Of a DNA stretch of 64,000 bases, positions 52,399-63,264 are shown piece by piece. The stretch's first letter is position 1. Each line of letters opens with the position of its first letter. Both the position numbers and the translations under genes were made by a program. The DNA comes from Pseudonocardia hydrocarbonoxydans (GTDB lineage: Bacteria > Actinomycetota > Actinomycetes > Mycobacteriales > Pseudonocardiaceae): contig NZ_BJNG01000003.1 of NCBI RefSeq assembly GCF_006539565.1, forward strand, positions 124,001-188,000, written 5' to 3'. The notes beneath the pieces were generated by a model, which saw only the letters and a list, made by a program, of their open reading frames with translations, was not told where the DNA came from and made no database searches.

Positions 52399-54224
52399 GC
52401 ACCGACACCGACGACTGGCGCGGCGTCGCCACCGACGACGACGAGGACCTCACGCCCGCCGCGGGCCTGCGGCTGCAGCGGCGGGCCCGGTCGCTGGTCG
52501 TCGACCTGGTGCGCCCGCACCGGCGCGCGGTGTCGCTGGCCGTGCTGCTGCTCGTGCTCGACAACGCCGTGATGCTGGCCGGTCCGCTGCTGGTGGCGCT
52601 GGCGATCGACACCGGTGTCCCCGCCGCACTCGACGGCCGCCCCGCGCCGCTGGCCTGGACGATCGCCGGGTACGCGGCCTGCGGGCTGGCCGGTGCCGGG
52701 CTGCGGGCGGCGTTCCTGGTGCTGTCCGGGCGCGTCGGGCAGGACCTGCTGCTGGAGCTGCGGCGGCGGGTGTTCGCCCACGGTCAGCGGCTGTCGCTGG
52801 ACTTCCACGAGTCCTACACCTCCGGGCGGCTGATCTCGCGGCTCACCTCCGACCTCGACTCGCTCGGCGACCTGCTCGAACAGGGTCTCGACGGCCTACT
52901 GGGCGCGGCGCTGTCGCTCGTCGGCATCTCGGTGCTGCTGGTGGTGCTCGACGCGCCGCTCGCGCTGATCGTGTTCGCCGGCTTCGTGCCGCTGATGGTG
53001 CTCACGCGCTGGTTCCAGCGCAGCTCCCGGGCCAGCTACCGGCGGACGCGGACGACCGTGGCGCGGCTCATCGTGCACTTCGTCGAGTCGATGAACGGCA
53101 TCCGCGCCGTGCAGGCGTTCCGCCGCGAGCGGCGCAGCGAGGCGATCATGGACGAGCTCGGGACGGCCTTCCGCGACGCGAACGTGGAGGCCTTCCGCAC
53201 CGTCGCCTGGTACGTCGGGCTGACCCGGGCGGTGGGCAACCTGACCCTGGCCACGGTGCTGCTGGTCGGTGGCCTGCGGGTCGTCGACGGGACGCTGGCG
53301 CTGGGCGCGCTCACGGCCTTCCTGCTCTACCTGCGCCGCTTCTACGACCCGCTCGACGACCTGGCGCAGTTCTTCAACGCCTACCAGTCGGCGGCCGCAG
53401 CGCTGGAGAAGATCTCCTCGGTGCTCGACACCCCGCCCGGGGTGGCGGAGCCGCGGCGGCCGGTGGCGCTGCCCGCACCGGTGCGCGGGGAGCTGGAGTT
53501 CGACCGGGTGCGCTTCGCCTACCGGCGCGCACCCGACCGGCTCGTGCTGCCGGAGCTCTCGCTGCGCGTGCCGGCGGGGCAGACGGTCGCGCTCGTCGGG
53601 GCGACGGGGGCGGGCAAGAGCTCGCTGGCCAAGCTCGCGGCCCGCTTCCACGACCCCACCGCGGGCACGGTGCGCCTGGACGGCGTCGACCTGCGCGACG
53701 TCGCCGACGCCGACCTGCGCGACGCACTGGTGATGATCACCCAGGAGTCGTTCCTGTTCTCCGGGTCGGTGGCCGACAACATCGCGATGGGCCGGCCCTC
53801 GGCGGGCCGCGACGAGGTCGTGGCGGCGGCGGGGGCGGTGGGGGCGCGCGGGTTCGTCGAGGCGCTGCCCGACGGGTTCGACACCGACGTGCGCAAGCGC
53901 GGCGGGCGGCTCTCGGCCGGGCAGCGCCAGCTCGTGTCGCTGGCGCGGGTGGTGCTCGCCGACCCGGCGGTGGTGCTGCTCGACGAGGCCACGTCCTCGC
54001 TGGACGTGCCATCGGAGCGGGCCGTGCAGGACGCGCTCGCGACGGTGCTGGCCGGGCGCACCGCGCTGATCATCGCCCACCGCCTCTCGACGGTGCTGAT
54101 CGCCGACCGGGTGCTGGTGATGGCCGACGGCGTGATCGTGCAGGACGGTCCGCCGCGGGAGCTGGTCGAGGGCGACGGCGAGTTCGCCGCGCTGCACGCG
54201 GCGTGGCGGGCCTCGCTCGCGTGA
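52395..54224 (+). CDS. ABC exporter half-transporter 2 (consensus site)
   Basis: A 609-residue partner of the preceding gene. Six membrane helices (about 45-340) are followed by the ATPase domain: GATGAGKSS (near 402), Q-loop VMITQESFLFSGS, signature RLSAGQRQLVSLAR and Walker B VVLLDEATSSLD with the catalytic Glu. The signature is LSAGQ, not LSGGQ. In the heterodimer its Walker motifs pair with the intact LSGGQ of partner 1 (catalytic site), while the degenerate Walker B of partner 1 pairs with this LSAGQ. That is the asymmetry known from heterodimeric exporters. GTG 52395 overlaps the upstream stop. Confidence 0.93.
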   Translation: MSTDTDDWRGVATDDDEDLTPAAGLRLQRRARSLVVDLVRPHRRAVSLAVLLLVLDNAVMLAGPLLVALAIDTGVPAALDGRPAPLAWTIAGYAACGLAGAGLRAAFLVLSGRVGQDLLLELRRRVFAHGQRLSLDFHESYTSGRLISRLTSDLDSLGDLLEQGLDGLLGAALSLVGISVLLVVLDAPLALIVFAGFVPLMVLTRWFQRSSRASYRRTRTTVARLIVHFVESMNGIRAVQAFRRERRSEAIMDELGTAFRDANVEAFRTVAWYVGLTRAVGNLTLATVLLVGGLRVVDGTLALGALTAFLLYLRRFYDPLDDLAQFFNAYQSAAAALEKISSVLDTPPGVAEPRRPVALPAPVRGELEFDRVRFAYRRAPDRLVLPELSLRVPAGQTVALVGATGAGKSSLAKLAARFHDPTAGTVRLDGVDLRDVADADLRDALVMITQESFLFSGSVADNIAMGRPSAGRDEVVAAAGAVGARGFVEALPDGFDTDVRKRGGRLSAGQRQLVSLARVVLADPAVVLLDEATSSLDVPSERAVQDALATVLAGRTALIIAHRLSTVLIADRVLVMADGVIVQDGPPRELVEGDGEFAALHAAWRASLA

Positions 54225-54246
54225 GCGGCGGGGCCGGGCGCGGGCG

Positions 54247-54990
54247 TCAGCTGGTGAGCGTCAGCTCGAAGCTGTACCGGCTGGCGCGGTAGACGTGCGA
54301 GCCGTACTCCACGGCCCGGCCCGCCTCGTCCCACGCGGTGCGGACCATCGTGAGCATCGGGGCGCCGCGGGAGTCGCCGAGCTGGCGGGCCTCGGTCGCG
54401 GAGGCCGCCTTCGCCCCGACGGTCTGGCTCGCCATCCGCGGCACGTGCCCGGCCGCGCGCAGCAGCTCGTAGAGCCCCCGCTCGGCGAGGTCGGCCTCGG
54501 TCAGCGGCAGCAGGTCCAGCGGCACGGCGTTGTGCATGATCGCCAGCGGCTCGCCGCCGGAGAAGCGCAGCCGCTCGATCCAGGTGATGTCGAGCCCACC
54601 GGGCACCCCGAGGGCCTCGGCGACGTGGTCGGGGGCGCGCCGCACCTCCAGCAGCAGCACCTCGGTGCGGGGCGACTGGCCGTCCTTGGCGAGGTCGTCG
54701 TAGAGGCTGGTCAGCTCGACGGGCCTGCGCACCTTGGGGTGCACGATCTGGGTCCCGATGCCCCGGCGGCGCACCAGCATGCCGCGCTCGACGAGGTAGG
54801 CGATGGCCCGGCGCATGGTGGGCCGCGACACACCCAGCCGCTCGGCGAGCTCCACCTCGTTCTCCAGGCGGCTGCCCACCGGCAGCTCGCCGTCCTCGAT
54901 CAGCTGCTGCAGACGCGTCGCCACCTGGAAGTACAGCGGGACGGGGCTGGTCCGGTCCAGCGGGACCTCCGGGACCGTGCGATCCGGCAT
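54247..54990 (-). CDS. GntR/UTRA family regulator of the inositol operon
   Basis: A 247-residue regulator. The GntR winged helix (about 15-80) has PLYFQVATRLQQLIEDGELP and LAERLGVSRPTMRRAIAYLV; the UTRA effector domain (about 95-245) has ITWIERLRFSGGEPLAIMHN. Such HutC-subfamily proteins sense sugars or related ligands. The ATG at 54990 is chosen for AAAGGTGG upstream. A perfect palindrome (55000-55015) lies immediately upstream and overlaps the Shine-Dalgarno zone, so it probably represses both itself and the divergent iolC operon until inositol or an intermediate binds. Confidence 0.93.
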   Translation of the reverse strand: MPDRTVPEVPLDRTSPVPLYFQVATRLQQLIEDGELPVGSRLENEVELAERLGVSRPTMRRAIAYLVERGMLVRRRGIGTQIVHPKVRRPVELTSLYDDLAKDGQSPRTEVLLLEVRRAPDHVAEALGVPGGLDITWIERLRFSGGEPLAIMHNAVPLDLLPLTEADLAERGLYELLRAAGHVPRMASQTVGAKAASATEARQLGDSRGAPMLTMVRTAWDEAGRAVEYGSHVYRASRYSFELTLTS

Positions 54991-54999
54991 GCTGACCAC

Positions 55000-55015
55000 C
55001 TTTGTTAGAACAAAG
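55000..55015. promoter_or_regulatory. GntR operator between regulator and iolC
   Basis: CTTTGTTAGAACAAAG is a perfect palindrome with 7-bp arms around AG. It lies 9 nt from the GntR start and ends 2 nt before the -35 of the iol promoter, so one site could regulate both directions. Confidence 0.7.
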
Positions 55016-55017
55016 TG

Positions 55018-55046
55018 TTGACCTGATCTTTCGACGAGAGTACACC
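55018..55046 (+). promoter_or_regulatory. Promoter of the iol operon
   Basis: TTGACC (55018-55023), 17 nt, TACACC (55041-55046). The spacing is ideal for a vegetative sigma factor. The iolC ATG follows 42 nt downstream of the -10, with CGAGGGAG as Shine-Dalgarno. Confidence 0.6.
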
Positions 55047-55088
55047 TGACCCGGCGCGAGCAGCCACGACCAGCGACGAGGGAGCCGG

Positions 55089-56075
55089 ATGCCAGGCCAG
55101 GACACGACCACCGCGGCGCCGGAGGTGCTGACGATGGGGCGCATCGGCGTCGACGTCTACCCGCTGCAGACCGGGGTCTCGCTGCGCGAGGTGACGACGT
55201 TCGGCAAGTACCTCGGTGGCAGCGCCACGAACGTCGCGGTGGCCGCGGCCCGGCACGGCCGGCGCAGCGCGGTGATCACCCGCACCGGCGACGACCCGTT
55301 CGGCGCCTTCCTGCACGACGCCCTGCGCGGCTTCGGCGTCGACGACCGGCACGTCACGGCGGTCCCCGGCCTGCCCACTCCGGTGGTGTTCTGCGAGATC
55401 TTCCCGCCCGACGACTTCCCGCTGTACTTCTACGGCCGCGACCCCGCGCCCGACCTGATGATCCGCGCCGACGAGCTCGACCTCGACGCCGTGCGCACCG
55501 CGGAGGTGTTCTGGGTGACCGTCACCGGCCTGTCGCGCGAGCCCAGCCGGGAGGCGACGCTCGCCGCCCTGCGGGCGCGCGGCCGCGACGGGATCACGGT
55601 GCTGGACCTCGACTACCGCCCGATCTTCTGGGAGTCCCGCGAGGAGGCCCGGCGCCGGGTGCGCGAGGCACTCCCCCACGTCGACGTCGCCGTCGGCAAC
55701 CTCGACGAGTGCGACACCGCGGTCGGCGAGCGCGATCCGCACGCCGCGGCGGCGGCTCTGCACGACGCGGGCGTCGGGCTGGCCGTGGTGAAGCAGGGCC
55801 CGGCAGGCGTGCTCGCCTCCGTGACGACGGGTCCGACCGGCACCCGCACGGTCGAGGTACCACCGGTGCCGGTCGAGGTCGTCAACGGCCTCGGCGCGGG
55901 CGACGCGTTCGGCGGCGCCCTGTGCCACGCGCTGCTGTCCGGGTGGGAGCTGGAGCGCGCGATGCGGTTCTGCAACGCCGCGGGCTCGATCGTCGCGGGC
56001 CGGCTGGCGTGCGCGGACGCGATGCCGACCTCCGCCGAGGTCGAGGAGATGCTGAAGGAGACCGTCGGTGCGTGA
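55089..56075 (+). CDS. iolC: 5-dehydro-2-deoxygluconokinase
   Basis: A 328-residue PfkB-family sugar kinase. The N-terminal GRIGVDVYPLQTGVSLREVTTF plus YLGGSATNVAVAAARHG (Gly-Gly signature 1) and the C-terminal NGLGAGDAFGGALCHALL with the catalytic Asp are typical of IolC. It phosphorylates 5-dehydro-2-deoxygluconate in myo-inositol breakdown. It begins the operon after the -35/-10 and palindrome, and GAGGGAG precedes the ATG. The next gene overlaps by 8 nt. The assignment to the inositol pathway rests on the neighbours iolB, iolD and iolA. Confidence 0.93.
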   Translation: MPGQDTTTAAPEVLTMGRIGVDVYPLQTGVSLREVTTFGKYLGGSATNVAVAAARHGRRSAVITRTGDDPFGAFLHDALRGFGVDDRHVTAVPGLPTPVVFCEIFPPDDFPLYFYGRDPAPDLMIRADELDLDAVRTAEVFWVTVTGLSREPSREATLAALRARGRDGITVLDLDYRPIFWESREEARRRVREALPHVDVAVGNLDECDTAVGERDPHAAAAALHDAGVGLAVVKQGPAGVLASVTTGPTGTRTVEVPPVPVEVVNGLGAGDAFGGALCHALLSGWELERAMRFCNAAGSIVAGRLACADAMPTSAEVEEMLKETVGA

Positions 56076-56943
56076 CGAGGTCCTGCGCACGCTGGTCGAG
56101 ACGCGCGTGCACCGCCCCGGCGCGATCGCCGAGGCCGCCGCGGCCCGGGTGCGCCCGGCGTCGCTGCTCGGCGAGCACGGCCGGCTCATGATGATCGCCG
56201 CCGACCACCCCGCCCGCGGCGCCCTGCGCGCCGGGAACCGCGCCATGGCGATGGGCGACCGCGCCGACCTGCTCGACCGGCTGGTGCTGGCCCTGTCGCG
56301 CCCGGGCGTCAACGGGGTGTTGGGCACCCCGGACGTGCTGGAGGACCTGCTGCTGCTCGGCGCGCTGGACGGGAAGGTCGTCGTCGGGTCGATGAACCGC
56401 GGCGGGCTGGCCGGCACCGTGTTCGAGATCGACGACCGGTTCACCGCCTACGACGCCGCCGGGATCGCCGCGAGCGGGTACGAGGGCGGCAAGATGCTCA
56501 CCCGCATCGACGCCGAGGACCCCGCCACCGTCGTCACGCTGGAGGCGTGCGCGCGGGCCGTCTCCGACCTGGCCGGGCACGGGCTCATGGCGATGGTCGA
56601 GCCGTTCGTCTCCCACCGCGTCGACGGCCGGGTGCGCAACGAGCTCACCGCCGACGCCATGGCCAGGGCGATGACCGTCGCCGCCGGGCTGGGCCGGACC
56701 TCGGCGCACACCTGGCTGAAGGTGCCGATCGTCGAGGAGATGGAGCGGGCGATGGCCGCGACGACCCTGCCCGCGGTGATCCTCGGCGGTGAGGTGAGCG
56801 CCGACCCGGACCGCGCGTTCGCCGACTGGAGCAAGGCGCTCGCCCTGCCCACGGTGCAGGGCCTGGTGATCGGCCGGTCGCTGCTCTACCCGGCCGACGA
56901 CGACGTCGCCGCCGCCGTCGACACCGCGGTGGGTCTGCTGTGA
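56068..56943 (+). CDS. Cgl0159-family (beta/alpha)8 aldolase-like protein
   Basis: A 291-residue TIM-barrel protein. Family blocks are GRLMMIAADHPARGALRAGN (near 35-54), RADLLDRLVLALSRPGVNGV and the barrel end LPAVILGGEVSADP plus GLVIGRSLLYP. It matches the Cgl0159 protein of the C. glutamicum inositol cluster, an aldolase-like family often found where IolJ (2-deoxy-5-keto-gluconate-6-phosphate aldolase) would be expected. The same cleavage step is the simplest role here (inference). It overlaps iolC by 8 nt and iolB by 4 nt. Confidence 0.88.
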   Translation: MRDEVLRTLVETRVHRPGAIAEAAAARVRPASLLGEHGRLMMIAADHPARGALRAGNRAMAMGDRADLLDRLVLALSRPGVNGVLGTPDVLEDLLLLGALDGKVVVGSMNRGGLAGTVFEIDDRFTAYDAAGIAASGYEGGKMLTRIDAEDPATVVTLEACARAVSDLAGHGLMAMVEPFVSHRVDGRVRNELTADAMARAMTVAAGLGRTSAHTWLKVPIVEEMERAMAATTLPAVILGGEVSADPDRAFADWSKALALPTVQGLVIGRSLLYPADDDVAAAVDTAVGLL

Positions 56944-57800
56944 GCGTGATCCGGGCCGGGGAGAGCGCCGAGGGCGCGTTCTCGCTGGTCGTGACCCCGG
57001 CGAGCGCCGGGTGGGAGTACAGCTCGCTGCGGGTGCTCGCCCTCGACCCCGGCGGGAGCGCCACCTTCGACACCGGCGAGGACGAGACGATCGTCCTGCC
57101 GCTGTCGGGGAGCTGCGTCGTGGAGTGCGACGGGGAGCGCTTCGAGCTGGTCGGCCGCGACGACGTGTTCAGCCGCGTCACCGACTTCGCCTACGCCCCG
57201 CGCGACGCGCAGGTGACGGTGACCAGCGCGGGCGGGGGCCGGTTCGCCCTGCCCGCCGCCCGCGCGAAGCGCCGCCTCGCGGCCCGCTACGGGCCCGCCG
57301 AGGGCGTGTCGGTGGAGCTGCGCGGGGCCGGGCAGGCGAGCCGGCAGGTCAACAACTTCTGCATGCCCGGCACGTTCGACGCCGACGCGCTGATCGCCGT
57401 CGAGGTGCTGACGCCGGGCGCCAACTGGTCGTCGTTCCCGCCCCACAAGCACGACGAGGAGCGCGAGGGCGAGTCGGTGCTGGAGGAGATCTACTACTTC
57501 GAGGTGGCGAACGGGGGTCCCGGCTACCAGCGCGTGTCCACCTCGGGCCCCGGCCGCGAGATCGACGTCTGCGCCGAGGTGCGCAGCGGCGACACCGTCC
57601 TCATCCCGCACGGCTGGCACGGTCCGTCCATGGCCACCCCCGGCTACGACCTGTACTACCTCAACGTCATGGCGGGCCCCGGCGACGAGCGGGCCTGGCG
57701 CATCTGCGACCACCCCGACCACGCCTGGGTCCGCGGCACCTGGGACGCCCAGGAGATCGACCCCCGGCTCCCCCTGACCACCACGCAGGAGAAGGCATGA
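56940..57800 (+). CDS. iolB: 5-deoxy-glucuronate isomerase
   Basis: A 286-residue bicupin of the KduI/IolB family. The metal-binding second cupin has NWSSFPPHKHDEEREGESVL, EEIYYFEVANGGPGYQRV, and VLIPHGWHGPSMA with the His and Glu ligands. It converts 5-deoxy-D-glucuronate to 5-dehydro-2-deoxygluconate, the substrate of IolC. The GTG start overlaps the stop of the aldolase-like gene. The gene is of normal family length and is followed by iolD with another 4-nt overlap, so four iol genes are translationally coupled. Confidence 0.95.
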   Translation: MSVIRAGESAEGAFSLVVTPASAGWEYSSLRVLALDPGGSATFDTGEDETIVLPLSGSCVVECDGERFELVGRDDVFSRVTDFAYAPRDAQVTVTSAGGGRFALPAARAKRRLAARYGPAEGVSVELRGAGQASRQVNNFCMPGTFDADALIAVEVLTPGANWSSFPPHKHDEEREGESVLEEIYYFEVANGGPGYQRVSTSGPGREIDVCAEVRSGDTVLIPHGWHGPSMATPGYDLYYLNVMAGPGDERAWRICDHPDHAWVRGTWDAQEIDPRLPLTTTQEKA

Positions 57801-59643
57801 GGCTCACCGTCGCCCAGGCCGTCGTGCGGTTCCTGGCGAACCAGTACTCCGAGCGCGACGGGGTCGAGCAGCGGCTCGTCCCGGGGTGCTTCGGGATCTT
57901 CGGCCACGGCAACGTCGCCGGGATCGGGCAGGCGCTGCTGGAGTACGCCGACGAGCTGCCCTACCACCTGGCCCGCAACGAGCAGGGCATGGTGCACGCC
58001 GCCGTCGGGTTCTCCCGGATGCGCGACCGCACCCAGCTCATGGCGTGCACGGCCAGCATCGGCCCCGGCTCGACGAACATGCTCACCGGCGCCGCGCTGG
58101 CCACCACCAACCGGATCCCGGTGCTGCTGCTGCCCTCGGACGTGTTCGCCACCCGCGTCGCGAGCCCCGTGCTGCAAGAGCTCGAACGCCCCGACGGCTA
58201 CGACGTGTCCGTCAACGACGCCTTCCGGCCGCTGTCGGTGTTCTTCGACCGCGTGTGGCGCCCCGAGCAGCTCCCCGCGGCGCTGCTCGGCGCGATGCGG
58301 GCGCTGACCGACCCGGCCCAGACCGGCGCGGCGACGATCGCGCTCCCCCAGGACGTACAGGCCGAGGCGCACGACTGGCCCGACGAGCTGTTCGCGAAGC
58401 GCGTCTGGCACCTGGCCCGCCCGGTGCCCGAGCCCGCCGCGCTCGCCCGCGCCGCCGCGGTCATCCGCTCCGCACGGCGACCGCTGCTCGTCGCGGGCGG
58501 GGGCGTGCACTACTCGCAGGCCTCCGACGCGCTCGCCCGCTTCGCCGAGGCCACCGGCATCCCGGTCGCCGACACCCAGGCCGGCAAGGGCGCGCTGCTG
58601 CACGACCACCCGCAGGCCGTGGGCGGCGTCGGGTCCACCGGGTCCCCCGTCGCCAACGGGCTCGCCCGCACCGCCGACGTCGTGATCGGCGTCGGCACCC
58701 GGTGGTCGGACTTCACCACCGCCTCGCGCAGCGCGTTCCAGGACCCGGGCGTCCGGTTCGTCAACGTCAACGTCGCCTCCCTCGACGCCGCCAAGCACAC
58801 CGGGGAAATGCTGCTGGCCGACGCGCGGGAGGGGCTCGACGCGCTCACCGGTGCGCTCGCCGGGCGGCGCTGGGACACCACGTGGGACGCGGGCCCCTGG
58901 AACGCCGAGGTCGACCGCGCGTTCCACCTCGGGCACTCCCCGCTCCCGGCGCAGACCGAGGTGCTCGGCGCCCTCAACGAGGGGATCGACGCCCGCGACG
59001 TCGTCGTGCAGGCGGCCGGGTCCATGCCCGGTGACCTGCAGATGCTCTGGCGCGCGCGGGACCGCAAGGGCTACCACGTCGAGTACGCCTACTCCTGCAT
59101 GGGCTACGAGATCGCCGGCGCGTTGGGCGTGAAGATGGCCGCTCCCGAGCGCGAGGTCTGGGCCCTGGTCGGCGACGGCTCCTACCTGATGATGGCGAGC
59201 GAGATCGTCACCGCGGTGTCGGAGGGCATCAAGCTCAACCTGGTGATCGTCCAGAACCACGGGTTCGCCTCGATCGGCGCGCTGTCGGAGTCGCTGGGCT
59301 CGCAGCGCTTCGGCACCGCCTACCGCTACCGCGGCGGCTCCGGCCGCCTCGACGGCGACGTCCTGCCCGTCGACCTCGCCGCCAACGCCGAGAGCCTCGG
59401 CGCCGACGTGATCCGCGTCCGCACGATCGCGGAGTTCCGCGACGCGGTCAAGCAGAGCCGGGCGTCGACCCGCACCACCGCGATCCACGTCGAGACCGAC
59501 CCGCTCGCCCCGGTGCCCGACCCCGACAGCTGGTGGGACGTCCCGGTCGCCGAGGTCTCGGAGCTCGACAGCACCCGCCACGCCCGCACGACCTACGAGG
59601 CGCGCAAGCGCGACCAGCGCCCCCTGATCGGAAGGAACGACCC

Positions 59644-59647
<4 letters not shown>
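57797..59647 (+). CDS. iolD: 3D-trihydroxycyclohexane-1,2-dione acylhydrolase
   Basis: A 616-residue thiamine-diphosphate enzyme of the IolD type. The catalytic Glu is in ARNEQGMVHAAVGFSRMRDR (near 59), and the ThDP site is LVGDGSYLMMASEIVTAVSE with VIVQNHGFASIG downstream. Other blocks are IFGHGNVAGIGQALLEY and ASIGPGSTNMLTGAALATTN. IolD opens the six-membered ring of the diketone from inositol to give 5-deoxy-glucuronate, the substrate of IolB. It overlaps iolB (ATGA) and iolA (GTGA) by 4 nt each. Confidence 0.96.
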
Positions 59648-61140
<1,493 letters not shown>

Positions 61141-61175
61141 CCCCCCGAAGTCCCCTCAACAGAAGGAACACACCG

Positions 61176-62156
61176 ATGAATCTCCGCAAGGGCGTCGTCG
61201 TGGCCGCCTCGGCCGCGCTGCTCCTCGCCGCCGGTTGCAGCGGCACCGGCCAGGCACCACCCGCCGCGAGCGCGGGCGGGGGCGCCGGCAGCTACGGCTA
61301 CAACTTCACCGTCGTCACCCACGGCGCCGCGGGCGACACGTTCTGGGACGTGGTGAAGAAGGGCGCCGAGCAGGCCGGCACCGACGAGGGCGTCACGGTG
61401 ACCTACCGCGACAGCAACGGTGACCCGGCCCGGCAGTCGCAGCTCATCGACGCCGCCGTGAACGAGGGCGTCGACGGCCTGGTGGTCTCCATGGCCAACC
61501 CGGACGCCCTGCGCGGCTCCATCGAGGCCGCCGTGGCCGCGGGCATCCCGGTGATCACCATCAACTCCGGGCAGGACTCCTCCCGCGAGTTCGGCGCGCT
61601 CGCCCACGTCGGCCAGGACGAGACGATCGCCGGGCGCGGGGCCGGCGAGCAGATGGCCGCCGCCGGGGTGAACAAGGCGCTGTGCGTGATCCAGGAGGCC
61701 GGCAACATCGGCCTCGAGCAGCGGTGCGCGGGCTTCGCCGAGGGCCTCGGCGGATCGGTGGAGAACCTCCAGGTCGAGAACAGCAACCCGACCAGCGCCC
61801 AGGCCACCATCCGGGCCAAGCTGCAGTCCGACCCGTCGATCAACGGCGTCCTCACGCTCGGCCCGGTCATCGGCGGCGTCGCGATCACCGCGGTCCAGGA
61901 GTCCGGCTCCTCGGCACAGCTCGCGACGTTCGACCTCAACGGCGACGTCACCCAGGCCATCGCCGACGGCGACATGCTCTTCGCCGTCGACCAGCAGCAG
62001 TACACGCAGGGCTACCTGCCCATCGTCATGCTGACGCTCTACAAGTCCAACCTCAACACCATCGGTGGCGGGCAGCCGGTCCTGACCGGTCCGGGCTACG
62101 TCACGCAGGAGAACGCCGCGCAGGTCCAGGACCTGGCCACCCAGGGAACCCGCTAG
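61176..62156 (+). CDS. Sugar (inositol) ABC-transporter substrate-binding lipoprotein
   Basis: A 326-residue periplasmic-binding lipoprotein of the RbsB/IbpA type. The signal peptide ends in the lipobox LLAAGC with Cys near residue 22, followed by a Gly/Ala/Ser linker. The ligand domain has VVTHGAAGDTFWDVVKKGAE, LIDAAVNEGVDGLVVSMANP, ITINSGQDSSREFG and GYLPIVMLTLYKSN. Because it is encoded in the iol operon it probably binds myo-inositol or a related polyol. AAGGA precedes the ATG. A strong hairpin 11 nt after its stop separates it from the permease gene. Confidence 0.93.
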   Translation: MNLRKGVVVAASAALLLAAGCSGTGQAPPAASAGGGAGSYGYNFTVVTHGAAGDTFWDVVKKGAEQAGTDEGVTVTYRDSNGDPARQSQLIDAAVNEGVDGLVVSMANPDALRGSIEAAVAAGIPVITINSGQDSSREFGALAHVGQDETIAGRGAGEQMAAAGVNKALCVIQEAGNIGLEQRCAGFAEGLGGSVENLQVENSNPTSAQATIRAKLQSDPSINGVLTLGPVIGGVAITAVQESGSSAQLATFDLNGDVTQAIADGDMLFAVDQQQYTQGYLPIVMLTLYKSNLNTIGGGQPVLTGPGYVTQENAAQVQDLATQGTR

Positions 62157-62166
62157 CAGGACAGGT

Positions 62167-62190
62167 GGCGGGGCCCGCACGGGCCCCGCC
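62167..62190 (+). terminator. Hairpin between binding-protein and permease genes
   Basis: GGCGGGGCCC (62167-62176) and GGGCCCCGCC (62181-62190) pair perfectly over 10 bp around GCAC, in the 55-nt gap of an otherwise tight operon. It may stop part of the transcripts or protect the 3' end of the binding-protein mRNA. Confidence 0.6.
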
Positions 62191-62211
62191 CCTGGAACCG
62201 GGAGCACAACC

Positions 62212-63260
62212 ATGACCACGACCCTGTCCCCACCCACCCCCGAGGCCGACGAACGGGTGGCCCGGGTCGGGCTGCTCCGGCGGCTCGTCCTGCGCCCCGA
62301 GATCGGTTCGCTGATCGGCGCGGTGATCCTGTTCGTGCTGTTCGCCGTGTCGTCGACGCAGTTCTACTCGCTCGCCGGCATCTCCAACTGGCTCGACCCG
62401 GCCTCGCTGTTCGGCATCATGGCCGTCGCCGTGGCCATGCTGATGATCGGCGGCCACTTCGACCTGTCCGCCGGGGTCCTGACCGGCACCGCCGGCCTCG
62501 CCACCGCCGTCATGACCACCCAGTGGGGCCTCAACATCTGGGCCGCGCTGCTGGTGTCGCTGGTGCTGTGCCTGGGCATCGGCTTCGTCAACGGCTACCT
62601 GGTGACGCGCACCGGGCTGCCCAGCTTCATCATCACCCTCGCCACGTTCCTCATGCTGCAGGGCCTCAACCTCGCCGTCACCAAGCTGATCACCGGCACG
62701 GTGTCGGTGGGCGGTATGGCGCAGGTCCCCTTCTACGACACCGTGCGGCCGCTGTTCGCGAGCCGGATCAACGTCTTCGGGGTCGATTTCAAGATCCAGA
62801 TCCTGTGGTGGGTGCTGGTCGTGGCGATCGGCGCGTGGGTGCTGGCGAAGACCCGCTTCGGCAACTGGACCTTCGCCGTCGGCGGCGACCCCGTCGCCAG
62901 CCGCAACATCGGCGTCCCGGCGGCCCGCACCACCATCACCCTGTTCATGGCCGTCGGCGCCTGCGCCTGGCTGGTCGGCACGCTCAAGCTGATGGAACAG
63001 ACCTCGGTGCAGACCAACCAGGGCTTCGGGGAGGAGCTGATCTACATCGTCGCCGCGGTCATCGGCGGCTGTCTGCTGACCGGCGGCTACGGGTCGGTGA
63101 TCGGCGCCGCGATCGGCGCGCTGATCTTCGGCATGACCAGTCAGGGCATCGTGTACGCGGGCCTGGACAGCGACTGGTTCAAGTTCTTCCTGGGCGCGAT
63201 GCTGCTGCTCGCGGTGCTCGCGAACCAGTATGTCCGCCGCTACGCGGAACGGAGCGGGAA

Positions 63261-63264
<4 letters not shown>
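62212..63264 (+). CDS. Sugar (inositol) ABC-transporter permease
   Basis: A 350-residue integral membrane protein of the RbsC/BPD_transp_2 family. About nine hydrophobic helices run from residue 33 to 345. Conserved blocks are [39 protein letters not shown] and [20 protein letters not shown], the coupling-helix region (near 225), and [20 protein letters not shown]. It forms the channel for the substrate delivered by the lipoprotein. GGGAG precedes the ATG. The ATPase gene starts in its stop codon (ATGA). Confidence 0.94.
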
